Shown here piece by piece: positions 43,890 through 52,452 of a stretch of 64,000 nucleotides of DNA. The notes under the pieces are model-generated. The model had not been told where the DNA came from. It saw only the letters and a program-made list of their open reading frames with translations, and made no database searches. The position numbers were made by a program, and so were the translations under genes. How positions within the stretch are numbered: position 1 is the first letter of the stretch; every line of letters begins with the position of its first letter. Source of the stretch: Flavobacterium proteolyticum (GTDB lineage Bacteria > Bacteroidota > Bacteroidia > Flavobacteriales > Flavobacteriaceae); the NCBI RefSeq assembly GCF_015223105.1, contig NZ_JADFTZ010000002.1, positions 124,001-188,000 on the forward strand. The letters are read 5' to 3'.

Positions 43890-44462
43890 TTACAATCCTA
43901 AAGCTTTTAAAATTTTTGCATCAAATAACATCGAAAACATTTTGTTCTCTTTGTCTTTATTTAAAAATTTCCATTGGTTTTTTGTCAAATCATCCGCAAC
44001 TGCAATAAGAGTAGAACGCATTTCGATACGGAATGTATTGGTTAATTTATCATACGTTACTTTATCTGCTTCCATAGAGGTTTTGAAAATGTCTACCATT
44101 GATTCTGCATCATCCATCGGTTCTTTAAATTTCATTGTCATTACGTTATTGTAATTTACCATACAAAACGATTTTCCTTCAATTTTCTTGATTTCACCAA
44201 ATGAAAAATTAGGCTCTACTTCCACTAACTTTATTGAAAATTGCTCGTTTTCCATCATTTGACCAAACATTTTTTTCATTTGGTCTTGCGGAATAATATC
44301 AAACACTTTTGGATAGGTAGTAGCGAAAATATCGTCAAAATTCATATTTACACTCGCTTTGTATGATTTTAAAGCTTCCGTTTTTAACGAAGCCATATCT
44401 TGTGCTAAGATGGTGATGGTTTGAAAAAGAAAGAATGCGAAGAATAGAATTTTGGTTTTCAT
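43890..44462 (-). CDS. Secreted hypothetical protein
   Basis: 190 residues from ATG 44462 (a longer reading from TTG 44486 falls in the promoter). Signal peptide ends ILAQD near residue 22. Mature part has conserved-looking NMNFDDIFATTYPKVFDIIPQDQM and FRIEMRSTLIAVADDL, no motif I can assign. It is the first gene of a three-gene minus-strand unit ending at 42983. Confidence 0.6.
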   Translation of the reverse strand: MKTKILFFAFFLFQTITILAQDMASLKTEALKSYKASVNMNFDDIFATTYPKVFDIIPQDQMKKMFGQMMENEQFSIKLVEVEPNFSFGEIKKIEGKSFCMVNYNNVMTMKFKEPMDDAESMVDIFKTSMEADKVTYDKLTNTFRIEMRSTLIAVADDLTKNQWKFLNKDKENKMFSMLFDAKILKALGL

Positions 44463-44483
44463 TTTGTGTGATTTTAATTTTAT

Positions 44484-44512
44484 CAAAGATAGTTAGTTTT
44501 AACGAAACACAA
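44484..44512 (-). promoter_or_regulatory. Promoter of the 44.46-42.98 kb gene group
   Basis: On the minus strand TATCTTTG (44484-44491) has TTG 18 bases upstream (44510-44512), 21 bases before ATG 44462. It rules out the upstream TTG as start codon. Confidence 0.75.
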
Positions 44513-44519
44513 ATAAAAT

Positions 44520-44618
44520 TAAACACATAGACATATAGACTTACTTTGTGTTTATTTTAGGCGTTTCACTTTTCATAATTCACATAGCAAATTACATAAT
44601 CTATGTGACTATGTGTTT
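44520..44618. repeat. Spacer repeat element, copy B, with terminal inverted arms
   Basis: CACATAGA, CATATAGA (44524-44539) is an octad pair. CTATGTGA, CTATGTGT (44601-44616) is near its reverse complement, so the ends can fold back with about 16 of 18 matches. The central block 44562-44587 matches copy A at 41418-41443. The rest of the 218-base spacer holds the secA terminator and a promoter. Confidence 0.65.
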
Positions 44619-44620
44619 CA

Positions 44621-44657
44621 AAAAAAAATCCCCAACTACTTTTAGCAATTGAGGATT
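44621..44657 (-). terminator. Terminator of secA
   Basis: On the minus strand AATCCTCAA pairs with TTGGGGATT (one G-T) and is followed by a T8 run. It lies 24 bases after the secA stop. Confidence 0.8.
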
Positions 44658-44680
44658 AGTTTATTTCTATACGTTTTTGA

Positions 44681-47600
44681 TTATTCGTTAACCAAAACCC
44701 ATTCACCAGAAGCAATCATGCTTTCTGCTTTTTTGTATTTCATGGTTTCGCTTTTTCCACTCATTACATGTTTAATAGTAACGGTGTCATTACGATTGAT
44801 TTTTGGCATTTCACGAGTAATCGTTTCTGTTACTTGAGGTCTTTGACTTGCCATTTCTCCTGCTCTTTTAGCTTCTGCTGCTGGCGCATCTAAATCCTCT
44901 TTCGTTTCTGTATATTGCTCTTGACGTGTTTCTTGTCTTGCTTCTTGAATGTTTTCATTACGATGTGGTAAATCACCTTTGAATAAGAATGAAATTACTT
45001 CTTTATTTACATCGTCAATCATTTTCTTGAACAAGTTGAACGCTTCGAATTTGTAAATCAATAATGGATCTTTTTGTTCGTGAACCGCTAATTGAACTGA
45101 TTGCTTCAATTCATCCATTTTACGTAAGTGTTTTTTCCAAGCTTCATCCACAATTGCTAATGTGATGTTTTTCTCGAAATCTGCCACTAACGAACGTCCT
45201 TCAGTTGCATATGCTTTCTCTAAATCAGTAACTACGTTTAATGATTTGATTCCGTCTGTGAAAGGAACAATAATTCTTTGGTACTGACCATTATTATTTT
45301 CGTATACATTTTTGATGATTGGATACGCTTCACGAGCATCTCTAGCAATTTTTTCTTCGTAATGAGCTAAAACAGCTTTGTACACTTTACCAGTGATTTC
45401 TCTAACTGATAATTTTGCAAATTCTGATTGAGAAACTGGTGCACTGATTGAGAAGTAACGAATCAACTCAAATTCGAAGTTTTTGAAATCTTCTGCTAAT
45501 TTGTTTTGCTCAACTACTAATTCGCAAGTATCGTACATCATGTTGGCAATATCCACTTTCAAACGTTCTCCGTGTAAAGCGTGACGTCTTCTTTTGTATA
45601 CTACTTCTCTTTGTGCATTCATTACATCGTCATATTCTAACAAACGTTTACGAACTCCAAAGTTATTTTCTTCTACTTTTTTCTGTGCTCTTTCGATAGA
45701 TTTTGTCATCATCGAATGTTGAATTACTTCTCCTTCTTTCAGACCAATTCTATCCATAACTTTCGCAACTCTTTCCGAACCGAATAAACGCATTAGGTTA
45801 TCTTCCAAAGACACATAGAATTGTGAACTACCCACATCTCCTTGACGACCCGCACGACCACGTAACTGACGGTCAACACGACGTGAATCATGACGTTCTG
45901 TTCCGATAATAGCTAAACCACCTGCTTTTTTAACTTCGTCAGACAATTTAATATCGGTACCACGACCTGCCATATTCGTTGCAATCGTAACTACTCCAGG
46001 TTTTCCTGCTTCAGCAACAATTTCAGCCTCGCTTTTGTGCATTTTAGCATTCAATACGTTGTGTTGAATACCTCTTAATTTCAACATTCGGCTTAATAAT
46101 TCCGAAATCTCTACTGATGTTGTTCCAATCAATACCGGTCTTCCTGCATTTGACAATTGAACTACATCTTCAATAACGGCGTTGAATTTCTCACGAACCG
46201 TTCTATATATTAAATCGTCTTTATCTTTACGAGCAATTGGACGGTTAGTCGGAATTTCCACAACATCTAATTTATAGATTTCCCAGAACTCACCTGCTTC
46301 TGTTGAAGCTGTTCCCGTCATACCTCCCAACTTATTATACATACGGAAATAATTCTGTAAGGTAATAGTTGCGAAAGTTTGTGTTGCTGCTTCGATTTTT
46401 ACATTTTCTTTAGCTTCGATTGCTTGGTGTAAACCATCCGAGTAACGACGACCATCCATGATACGTCCCGTTTGCTCATCAACAATCATAACTTTATTGT
46501 CCATGATAACGTATTCTGTATCTTTTTCGAATAACGTATACGCTTTTAATAACTGTGTTAACGTGTGAATACGCTCTGATTTTACAGAGAAATCACGGAA
46601 TAATTCTTCTTTTTTCTCAGCTGCTTCTTCTGGAGATAAATTTTCTCTTTCGATTTGGGCAATTCCTGTTCCAATATCTGGTAAAACAAAAAATTGAGAA
46701 TCCGTATCCGTTGATAAAAACTGAATTCCGTTGTCTGTTAATTCAACTTGATTATTTTTTTCTTCGATAACAAAGTACAACGCCTCATCGATTTTTGGCA
46801 TTTCTCTGTTGTTATCTTGCATGTAATAATTCTCTGTTTTTTGAAGTAATTGTTTTACTCCTTCTTCCGATAAGAATTTGATTAACGCTTTACTTTTTGG
46901 TAATGCTCTATGTGAGCGTAATAAATAGAAACCAGCGTCTTTTGAATTTCCTTCTTTGAATAAACGTTTTGCTTCTGTTAAACAATCTGTAGCTAATTTA
47001 CGTTGTAGCGTAACCAGGTTTTCAACTTTTGGTTTTAATTCTAAGAACTCGTGACGATCTCCTTGCGGCACCGGACCAGAAATAATCAATGGCGTTCTAG
47101 CGTCATCAATTAAAACCGAGTCAACCTCATCGACAATAGCATAATTGTGTTTGCGTTGTACCAAATCTTCAGGAGCATGCGCCATGTTATCACGAAGGTA
47201 GTCGAAACCAAATTCGTTATTCGTTCCATACGTAATATCAGCGTTATATGCTTTTCTTCTTTCTGGAGAATTAGGTTGGTGATTATCGATACAATCAACA
47301 GTCATTCCGTGGAATTCGAATAATGGCGCTTTCCATGTACTATCACGACGCGCTAAGTAGTCATTCACAGTTACTAAGTGCACTCCGTTTCCTGTTAATG
47401 CATTTAAGTATAATGGTAATGTTGCTACTAAAGTTTTACCTTCTCCTGTTTGCATTTCGGCGATTTTACCTTGATGCAACACCACTCCACCAATCAACTG
47501 AACATCGTAGTGAATCATATCCCAAGTGATAGCTTTACCAGCAGCATCCCAAGAGTTTGCCCAAGTAGCATTGTCACCTTCAATATTGATATATGGTTTT

Positions 47601-48028
47601 GTAGCTGATAACTCTCTATCTTTTGGAGTAGCAGTTACTGTAATTGTTGTATTGTCTTTGAAACGACGAGCGGTTTCTTTCACCACTGCAAACGCTTCTG
47701 GTAAAATTTCGTTTAATACTTTCTCAGAAATTTCATAAGCTTCTTTCTCAATTTTATCGATTTCAGCGTAGATATCTTCACGCGCATCAATATCTTGAGT
47801 TTGCTCAGCGTCTTGTTTTAAAGAAGCAATTTTAGCGTCTTTTTCAGCGCGAGCATTTTGAATTTTAGCTTTGAATTCGGCTGTTTTAGCACGTAATTCA
47901 TCATGTGACAAGGCTTGTAATGCGCCTTCAAATGATTTAATTTTGGTAATGATAGGTTGAATCGCTTTTACATCTTTCTCCGATTTATCCCCCACAAAAG
48001 CCTTCAATATGGAATTTATGATACTCAT
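44681..48028 (-). CDS. secA: Preprotein translocase ATPase SecA
   Basis: 1115 residues, the long Bacteroidota form, with a helical insertion of about 50 residues near 55-105. Walker [10 protein letters not shown] (191-199), then [46 protein letters not shown] and [12 protein letters not shown]. The usual C-terminal zinc-binding Cys cluster is absent; the end reads [20 protein letters not shown]. It drives post-translational export through SecYEG. Single-gene unit with its own promoter and terminator. Confidence 0.97.
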   Translation of the reverse strand: MSIINSILKAFVGDKSEKDVKAIQPIITKIKSFEGALQALSHDELRAKTAEFKAKIQNARAEKDAKIASLKQDAEQTQDIDAREDIYAEIDKIEKEAYEISEKVLNEILPEAFAVVKETARRFKDNTTITVTATPKDRELSATKPYINIEGDNATWANSWDAAGKAITWDMIHYDVQLIGGVVLHQGKIAEMQTGEGKTLVATLPLYLNALTGNGVHLVTVNDYLARRDSTWKAPLFEFHGMTVDCIDNHQPNSPERRKAYNADITYGTNNEFGFDYLRDNMAHAPEDLVQRKHNYAIVDEVDSVLIDDARTPLIISGPVPQGDRHEFLELKPKVENLVTLQRKLATDCLTEAKRLFKEGNSKDAGFYLLRSHRALPKSKALIKFLSEEGVKQLLQKTENYYMQDNNREMPKIDEALYFVIEEKNNQVELTDNGIQFLSTDTDSQFFVLPDIGTGIAQIERENLSPEEAAEKKEELFRDFSVKSERIHTLTQLLKAYTLFEKDTEYVIMDNKVMIVDEQTGRIMDGRRYSDGLHQAIEAKENVKIEAATQTFATITLQNYFRMYNKLGGMTGTASTEAGEFWEIYKLDVVEIPTNRPIARKDKDDLIYRTVREKFNAVIEDVVQLSNAGRPVLIGTTSVEISELLSRMLKLRGIQHNVLNAKMHKSEAEIVAEAGKPGVVTIATNMAGRGTDIKLSDEVKKAGGLAIIGTERHDSRRVDRQLRGRAGRQGDVGSSQFYVSLEDNLMRLFGSERVAKVMDRIGLKEGEVIQHSMMTKSIERAQKKVEENNFGVRKRLLEYDDVMNAQREVVYKRRRHALHGERLKVDIANMMYDTCELVVEQNKLAEDFKNFEFELIRYFSISAPVSQSEFAKLSVREITGKVYKAVLAHYEEKIARDAREAYPIIKNVYENNNGQYQRIIVPFTDGIKSLNVVTDLEKAYATEGRSLVADFEKNITLAIVDEAWKKHLRKMDELKQSVQLAVHEQKDPLLIYKFEAFNLFKKMIDDVNKEVISFLFKGDLPHRNENIQEARQETRQEQYTETKEDLDAPAAEAKRAGEMASQRPQVTETITREMPKINRNDTVTIKHVMSGKSETMKYKKAESMIASGEWVLVNE

Positions 48029-48053
48029 AATTTTATTATTTCAATATAGTTTG

Positions 48054-48061
48054 CAAATATA
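48054..48061 (-). promoter_or_regulatory. -7 box of secA
   Basis: The minus strand reads TATATTTG, 25 bases before the secA ATG. Upstream lies the terminator of the next gene, and no TTG is at the usual distance. Confidence 0.6.
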
Positions 48062-48062
48062 A

Positions 48063-48091
48063 CCAAAAAAAAAGCCTCAGTAAAGAGACTT
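48063..48091 (-). terminator. Terminator of the DUF2795 gene
   Basis: On the minus strand AAGTCTC pairs with GAGGCTT (one G-T) across a 6-base loop, then a T-run. It abuts the secA -7 box. Confidence 0.75.
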
Positions 48092-48114
48092 ATTTCTGTT
48101 GTGTTTATTTATTT

Positions 48115-48336
48115 TTAATATTCGTCCTCATTCCAAAGATAATCTTCGTCCGTAGGATAATCAGGCCAAATCTCTTCCATTGATTCGTAGATTTCCCCTT
48201 CGTCTTCGATAGACTGCAAATTTTCCACTACTTCTAATGGAGCTCCAGTTCTAATAGCGTAGTCGATAAGTTCGTCTTTGGTAGCTGGCCATGGTGCATC
48301 GCTCAAATAGGATGCTAATTCTAAAGTCCAATACAT
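48115..48336 (-). CDS. DUF2795 family protein
   Basis: 73 residues. ELASYLSDAPWPATKDELIDYAIRTGAPLEVVENLQSI is the DUF2795 pattern, and an acidic tail with EDYLWNEDEY follows. The function of the family is not established. Own promoter (TTG-19-TATTTTTG) and terminator, so it is a monocistronic gene between secA and the cobalamin adenosyltransferase. The rest of the 167-base upstream spacer shows only T-rich sequence. Confidence 0.85.
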   Translation of the reverse strand: MYWTLELASYLSDAPWPATKDELIDYAIRTGAPLEVVENLQSIEDEGEIYESMEEIWPDYPTDEDYLWNEDEY

Positions 48337-48359
48337 CTTTTTATCGATTTAAGTTTATG

Positions 48360-48389
48360 CAAAAATAAATTTATTACTTAAAAAGTCAA
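48360..48389 (-). promoter_or_regulatory. Promoter of the DUF2795 gene
   Basis: On the minus strand TATTTTTG (48360-48367) has TTG 19 bases upstream (48387-48389), 23 bases before the ATG. Confidence 0.7.
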
Positions 48390-48503
48390 GTTTTTTTTTA
48401 CTTTTTTTATTAAAATTTAAGAACGTTTTTTTTGAGTGTTCAAAACATGACTTTTCATCACTATTTTCAAGAATACCGAACACTAAAAACTGATTACAGG
48501 ATA

Positions 48504-49073
48504 CTATTTTCTAGGAATCCATTTTACTTCATCAGCGTTCAAGTCATGGGACAACTTTCGTGCCAAGACAAAAAGGTAGTCAGAAAGTCGGTTTAGATAC
48601 TTAATTACTAATTCATCTGTCGGTTCTATGTCATTCAAATGCACAGCTAAACGCTCGGCCCTACGGCATACACAGCGCGCTATATGACAATATGACACCG
48701 TTGTGTGTCCGCCTGGCAAAACAAAATGTGTCATTGGCGGTAACGCTTCTTCCATGGTATCGATTTCATTTTCCAAAAATTCAATATCCGATTCCACAAT
48801 TCCAAGGTTTTGTAAGCGTGGTTGACCGTTTTTCAAGGTTTCTTTTTCTGGTGGAGTTGCTAAAATAGCTCCAACAGTAAATAATCTATCTTGAACTTCG
48901 ATTAGCACTTTTTTGTATAAATCGCTCATGTCTTGATCGCGAATTAATCCGATATGCGAATTTAATTCATCAACAGTTCCATAACTTTCGATTCGGATAT
49001 GATGTTTTGGCACACGCGTTCCACCAAATAATGCTGTGGTTCCAGTGTCGCCTGTTTTGGTATATACTTTCAT
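48504..49073 (-). CDS. Cob(I)alamin adenosyltransferase, PduO type
   Basis: 189 residues from ATG 49073, giving MKVYTKTGDTGTTALFGG, the ATP-binding N terminus of PduO-type enzymes. ESYGTVDELNSHIG and CRRAERLAVHL with the C-terminal YLNRLSDYLFVLAR helix complete the family pattern. It makes adenosylcobalamin from cob(I)alamin and ATP, the cofactor of methylmalonyl-CoA mutase, which fits with meaB and the carboxylase operon here. It lies 47 bases downstream of the PPK2 gene on the same strand. Confidence 0.93.
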   Translation of the reverse strand: MKVYTKTGDTGTTALFGGTRVPKHHIRIESYGTVDELNSHIGLIRDQDMSDLYKKVLIEVQDRLFTVGAILATPPEKETLKNGQPRLQNLGIVESDIEFLENEIDTMEEALPPMTHFVLPGGHTTVSYCHIARCVCRRAERLAVHLNDIEPTDELVIKYLNRLSDYLFVLARKLSHDLNADEVKWIPRK

Positions 49074-49101
49074 TATACTTTGTAATTTTAAAATTAGATA
49101 A

Positions 49102-49120
49102 GACAAGTCTCGACTTGCCT
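49102..49120 (-). other. Hairpin between PPK2 and the adenosyltransferase gene
   Basis: CAAGTC and GACTTG pair around a 2-base centre, extended outward by one G-T wobble and two further pairs to about 9 bases. It follows the PPK2 stop directly. No T-run follows on the minus strand, so it may be an attenuator or a spacer palindrome rather than a terminator. TCTCGACTT is shared with the loop of the terminator at 37135. Confidence 0.45.
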
Positions 49121-49999
49121 CTACACTTTTTTTAATTGTGTTCTATACTCTTCAATATTTGCTTTTACTTTTGGATCTAATTCGGGTTCGGTGATGTCGG
49201 TTAATTTTTCCATTTCTTCCCAAATGGTTTTGGCTACAATATATCTAGCAACACCTTTGTCATCAGCAGGAATAATATACCAAGGCGCAAAATCAGTTGA
49301 TGTTTTATTAATCGCCTCTTCATAATATTTCATATAATCGTCCCAACGCTCACGTTCTTTTAAATCGCCAGTACTAAATTTCCAATTATCTTCTGGATTT
49401 TCTAAACGTTTTAGTAATCGTTCACGTTGCTCCTCTTTACTCATGTGAAAGTAAAACTTCAAAATTTTGGTTCCGTTTTGAGAAATATGCCTTTCGAAAT
49501 TCACGATTTGTTCCATTCGATTTTCCCAAAATTGAGGCGTAATATCTTCTACTTTTTCAATTCCTGGTAAGTTTTCAAACAAAATATATTCGGGATGTAC
49601 TCGCGTTACCAGTACATTTTCATAATGCGTACGATTGAAAACTGCGAATTTTCCTTTTTCAGGCAAAGCCAAATAATGACGCCATAAATAATCGTGTTCT
49701 AATTCGGTTGAATTAGGCGTTTTAAAACTGTGCACCACTACTCCACGCGGATTAAATTCTTTAAAAACCTCACGAATTAAACTATCCTTTCCACTCGTAT
49801 CCATACCTTGTAAGCAAATCAAAAACGCATGACGATTGTGCGCGTACATGGCATCTTGCTTTTTCGAAAGCTTCTTTTGAATTTTATCTAACGCTAATTC
49901 TTCTTGTTCTTTCTCAGTATCAATAGGAAGTTTGGTTAGAAAATCATCTAACTTAATTTTACCTTTTACTTTAAAATCTTCAATATTGATATTTTCCAT
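49121..49999 (-). CDS. Polyphosphate kinase 2 family protein
   Basis: 292 residues, one PPK2 domain. Walker A GMDTSGKDS (65-73), KTPNSTELEHDYLWRHYLALPEKG, the lid region FNRTHYENVLVTRVHPEY and the C-terminal PWYIIPADDKGVARYIVAK. This is the short, single-domain PPK2 form that phosphorylates nucleoside mono- or diphosphates from polyphosphate. Which class (I, II or III) cannot be fixed from motif reading. First gene of a probable two-gene unit with the cobalamin adenosyltransferase. Confidence 0.92.
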   Translation of the reverse strand: MENINIEDFKVKGKIKLDDFLTKLPIDTEKEQEELALDKIQKKLSKKQDAMYAHNRHAFLICLQGMDTSGKDSLIREVFKEFNPRGVVVHSFKTPNSTELEHDYLWRHYLALPEKGKFAVFNRTHYENVLVTRVHPEYILFENLPGIEKVEDITPQFWENRMEQIVNFERHISQNGTKILKFYFHMSKEEQRERLLKRLENPEDNWKFSTGDLKERERWDDYMKYYEEAINKTSTDFAPWYIIPADDKGVARYIVAKTIWEEMEKLTDITEPELDPKVKANIEEYRTQLKKV

Positions 50000-50081
50000 C
50001 GTTGTTGGTTTTAAATCTCTGTAAAAATAGTACTTTTAGAGGCTAATTTGCACTAAAAATTGTTAACTCTTTTGTAAAAAT

Positions 50082-50903
50082 ATGGAAAATTTCAAACTTA
50101 CTAATTTCTTCACGATAAAAGGTATTTCGGCTGCATCGGGATTGGTGTATTCACAAAATGTATTATTTGTTATTTCAGATTCGAGTAACTTTTTGTACCA
50201 ATACGACATCGATAAAAAACTTTTGCTCAAATTTCCATTAGTAAAAGACGCCAAAGAAAACATAGAAAAAGCTGAAAAATCCGATTTAGAAAGCATCACC
50301 CAATATGGAAATCAACTGATTATGTTGGGTTCGGGTTCAACCCAAAAACGTAATACGATGTTTACTTTAGATTTGGGTTCGGATGCTTTACAAACTCAAG
50401 ATTTAACCGCATTATACCAAAATTTAAAAACCGTTGGTTCGTTTTCGGGTGACCAATTGAATATTGAAGGTGCCATTTATGCACATCAAACCATGTTGCT
50501 GTTTCAAAGAGGTAATTCAAAAAATAGTCGAAATGGAATTTTTATTATTCCAAACAACCAAGAAGACGGCATTCGATTTGTGCCAATTTCACTTCCGACG
50601 TTAGATGATATTGAAACCACTTTTACCGATGCAATTTTAGTTAACGACAAAATTTATTTCTTGGCTTGCGCCGAAAACACCGAATCTACTTATGAAGATG
50701 GCGAAGTCTTAGGAACCGTTTTAGGAATCATGCATGCACCGACATTCGAGATTATCGATATTCATTTATTATCAGAAGATAAAAAATTTGAAGGCATCAC
50801 ACTTTATAAAGAATCAGAAACTGAAATTGAGTTTTTATTATGCGAAGACAATGATACGGAGACATTAGAAACTACAATTTACCAATTAACGTTGAAGAAA
50901 TAA
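50082..50903 (+). CDS. DUF6929-like beta-propeller-type hypothetical protein
   Basis: 273 residues, no signal peptide. Repeating beta motifs: SGLVYSQNVLFVISDSSNFLYQYD, LESITQYGNQLIMLGSGS, INIEGAIYAHQTMLLFQRGN, KFEGITLYKES, separated by about 45-60 residues. This is the pattern of the DUF6929 family and of small propellers. Function unknown. It faces the PPK2 gene across an 82-base divergent spacer. Confidence 0.7.
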   Translation: MENFKLTNFFTIKGISAASGLVYSQNVLFVISDSSNFLYQYDIDKKLLLKFPLVKDAKENIEKAEKSDLESITQYGNQLIMLGSGSTQKRNTMFTLDLGSDALQTQDLTALYQNLKTVGSFSGDQLNIEGAIYAHQTMLLFQRGNSKNSRNGIFIIPNNQEDGIRFVPISLPTLDDIETTFTDAILVNDKIYFLACAENTESTYEDGEVLGTVLGIMHAPTFEIIDIHLLSEDKKFEGITLYKESETEIEFLLCEDNDTETLETTIYQLTLKK

Positions 50904-50969
50904 TTTTTTTTACTTCCTTCCCAACCTTTTACCAACTTTTCTGCTCTATATAAAAAAGCAAGTTTACCA

Positions 50970-51503
50970 ATGGATGTAAAACACATACAAGGCTGCCGAA
51001 AACAACACCGCGAAGCGCAACGCATGGTGTATGAAATTATGGCACCTAAACTCTATCGTTTGTGCAAACGATATCTAAAAAAGGAGGAAGAAATAGAAGA
51101 AGTATTGGCCGATGCTTTTTTTACCATATTTACAAAAATAGATCAACTAAAAGAGGATTTAGCTTTTGAAGCTTGGGCGCGAAAAATAACAGTTAACAAC
51201 TGCCTTTTGCAAATTAAAAAGAACATCAACTTCAATTTGTATTTGGAAGATGTAAGTTACAATTCACAACCTTTAGCTGATGAAGTCACTGATTTAGAAG
51301 AAGAAGATTTGCTCAATTTACTCCAGTATATTCCTGATGGATGTCAAACGATTTTTAATTTATTTGTGATTGAAGGTTATTCACACAAAGAAATTGCAGA
51401 ACAACTTGGCATTAGTGAAGGAACATCGAAATCGCAATTGAATGCGGCGAAAAGTAAATTAAAAGAATTGGTAAGAACTTTTTATTATCAAAAAGCAAAA
51501 TAG
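50970..51503 (+). CDS. ECF-type RNA polymerase sigma factor
   Basis: 177 residues. Region 2 (about 15-85) has LYRLCKRYLKKEEEIEEVLADAFFTIFTKI and FEAWARKITVNNCLLQIKK. Region 4 (about 115-170) has LQYIPDGCQTIFNLFVIEGYSHKEIAEQLGISEGTSKSQL, the -35-recognition helix-turn-helix. First gene of a group ending at 56456. The next gene starts two bases after its stop and codes for a membrane protein that is probably its anti-sigma factor. Confidence 0.9.
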   Translation: MDVKHIQGCRKQHREAQRMVYEIMAPKLYRLCKRYLKKEEEIEEVLADAFFTIFTKIDQLKEDLAFEAWARKITVNNCLLQIKKNINFNLYLEDVSYNSQPLADEVTDLEEEDLLNLLQYIPDGCQTIFNLFVIEGYSHKEIAEQLGISEGTSKSQLNAAKSKLKELVRTFYYQKAK

Positions 51504-51505
51504 TC

Positions 51506-52417
51506 ATGGGAACAGAAGAAAAATTATATGAAAAAATACAAAAAGCTGCCGAAAACGCCGAGCAAAAAGACTTTCCAGGTATGGAGAAGATTTGGGCACG
51601 CGTGGAAGACAAAATGGAAACACAAACGCTTCAAAAGGAGAAACATTTGTGGAAAAAAATAGCAGTAGCAGCTTCAATAGTTTTAGTAGGAACGATAACT
51701 TTTTTCTTACTGAAAGAAAAAGAAAATGTAGTTATTCCAGAAAATACAGTTACTACTGTTGATTCATCAAAAAACACGATTCCAACGCCAGAAACAGTAA
51801 ATGGTTTAGTAAATACGACTCCGGAAATTAAAAAAGATGCGGAACAAATTTTACAACAACAAATCGTAATTCAAAACAACATTGTAATTAACGATACTAT
51901 CAATTACAAATCGAAAAAAGAAGTTGTTCTTTCTGCTCCTATTGCTATGGAAGAAGTTCAAGAAATGGCAAAAACGAGTTTGGTTCCGAGTTACAATAGT
52001 ATGTCTAATTCAGCTTCAACGAATAATTCAGGTTATTTAGCTAAAGGAAAGCGTTATGATGTTACAATGAATTCTGCCGAAACCACTCAGGACAAAGATA
52101 AAAAAGTAGTGAATGATGATTTGGTTGTGATTGATGGAAAATTGAGTAAAAAATCATTAAACAATATCAACCCAGAAGAAGTTGAATCGATTATCGAACT
52201 AAAAGAACCTGTCTATTTTATTAATGGAGTGGAATATTCAGAAGAATCACTATTTGGAGAAAATCCTACGAGTCCGTATGCGCCTTTGAGTAAACAAAAA
52301 ATTGATACCATCGTTATTTTACAACCTGAAAAAGCGATTCCGATTTATGGAGAAAAAGGTAAAAAAGGAGTGGTCATTATAACTACCGTAGGTGGAAAAC
52401 CTAAAAACCGACCTTAA
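51506..52417 (+). CDS. Single-pass membrane protein, probable anti-sigma factor with plug-like C-terminal modules
   Basis: 303 residues. Cytoplasmic N terminus (about 1-50) with KLYEKIQKAAENAEQKDFPGMEKIW, one transmembrane helix (about 52-69), then a periplasmic part. The position right after an ECF sigma gene and the topology fit an anti-sigma factor, although no zinc-finger or FecR signature is visible. The periplasmic end has two half-modules: DLVVIDGKLSKKSL...EEVESIIELK (about 206-235) and YFINGVEYSEE...IDTIVILQPEKAIPIYGEKGKKGVVIITT (about 237-294). These copy the TonB-plug pattern (V-I-D-G...I-E-S-I-x-V-L-K...A-x-x-Y-G-x-x-G-x-x-G-V-I-x-I-x-T). A role in sensing the partner proteins downstream is an inference. 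Confidence 0.72.
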   Translation: MGTEEKLYEKIQKAAENAEQKDFPGMEKIWARVEDKMETQTLQKEKHLWKKIAVAASIVLVGTITFFLLKEKENVVIPENTVTTVDSSKNTIPTPETVNGLVNTTPEIKKDAEQILQQQIVIQNNIVINDTINYKSKKEVVLSAPIAMEEVQEMAKTSLVPSYNSMSNSASTNNSGYLAKGKRYDVTMNSAETTQDKDKKVVNDDLVVIDGKLSKKSLNNINPEEVESIIELKEPVYFINGVEYSEESLFGENPTSPYAPLSKQKIDTIVILQPEKAIPIYGEKGKKGVVIITTVGGKPKNRP

Positions 52418-52452
52418 GAAAAGAATCTTTCTATTAACTTAAATTCTATATC

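Noticed and set aside
44463..44680. Possible tRNA or small RNA gene in the 218-base spacer
   Set aside because: No cloverleaf or conserved T-loop sequence could be seen; the spacer is explained by a promoter, repeat element B and the secA terminator. The other long spacers (17218-17368, 20206-20392, 41378-41554, 48337-48503, 60475-60653) also show no tRNA.
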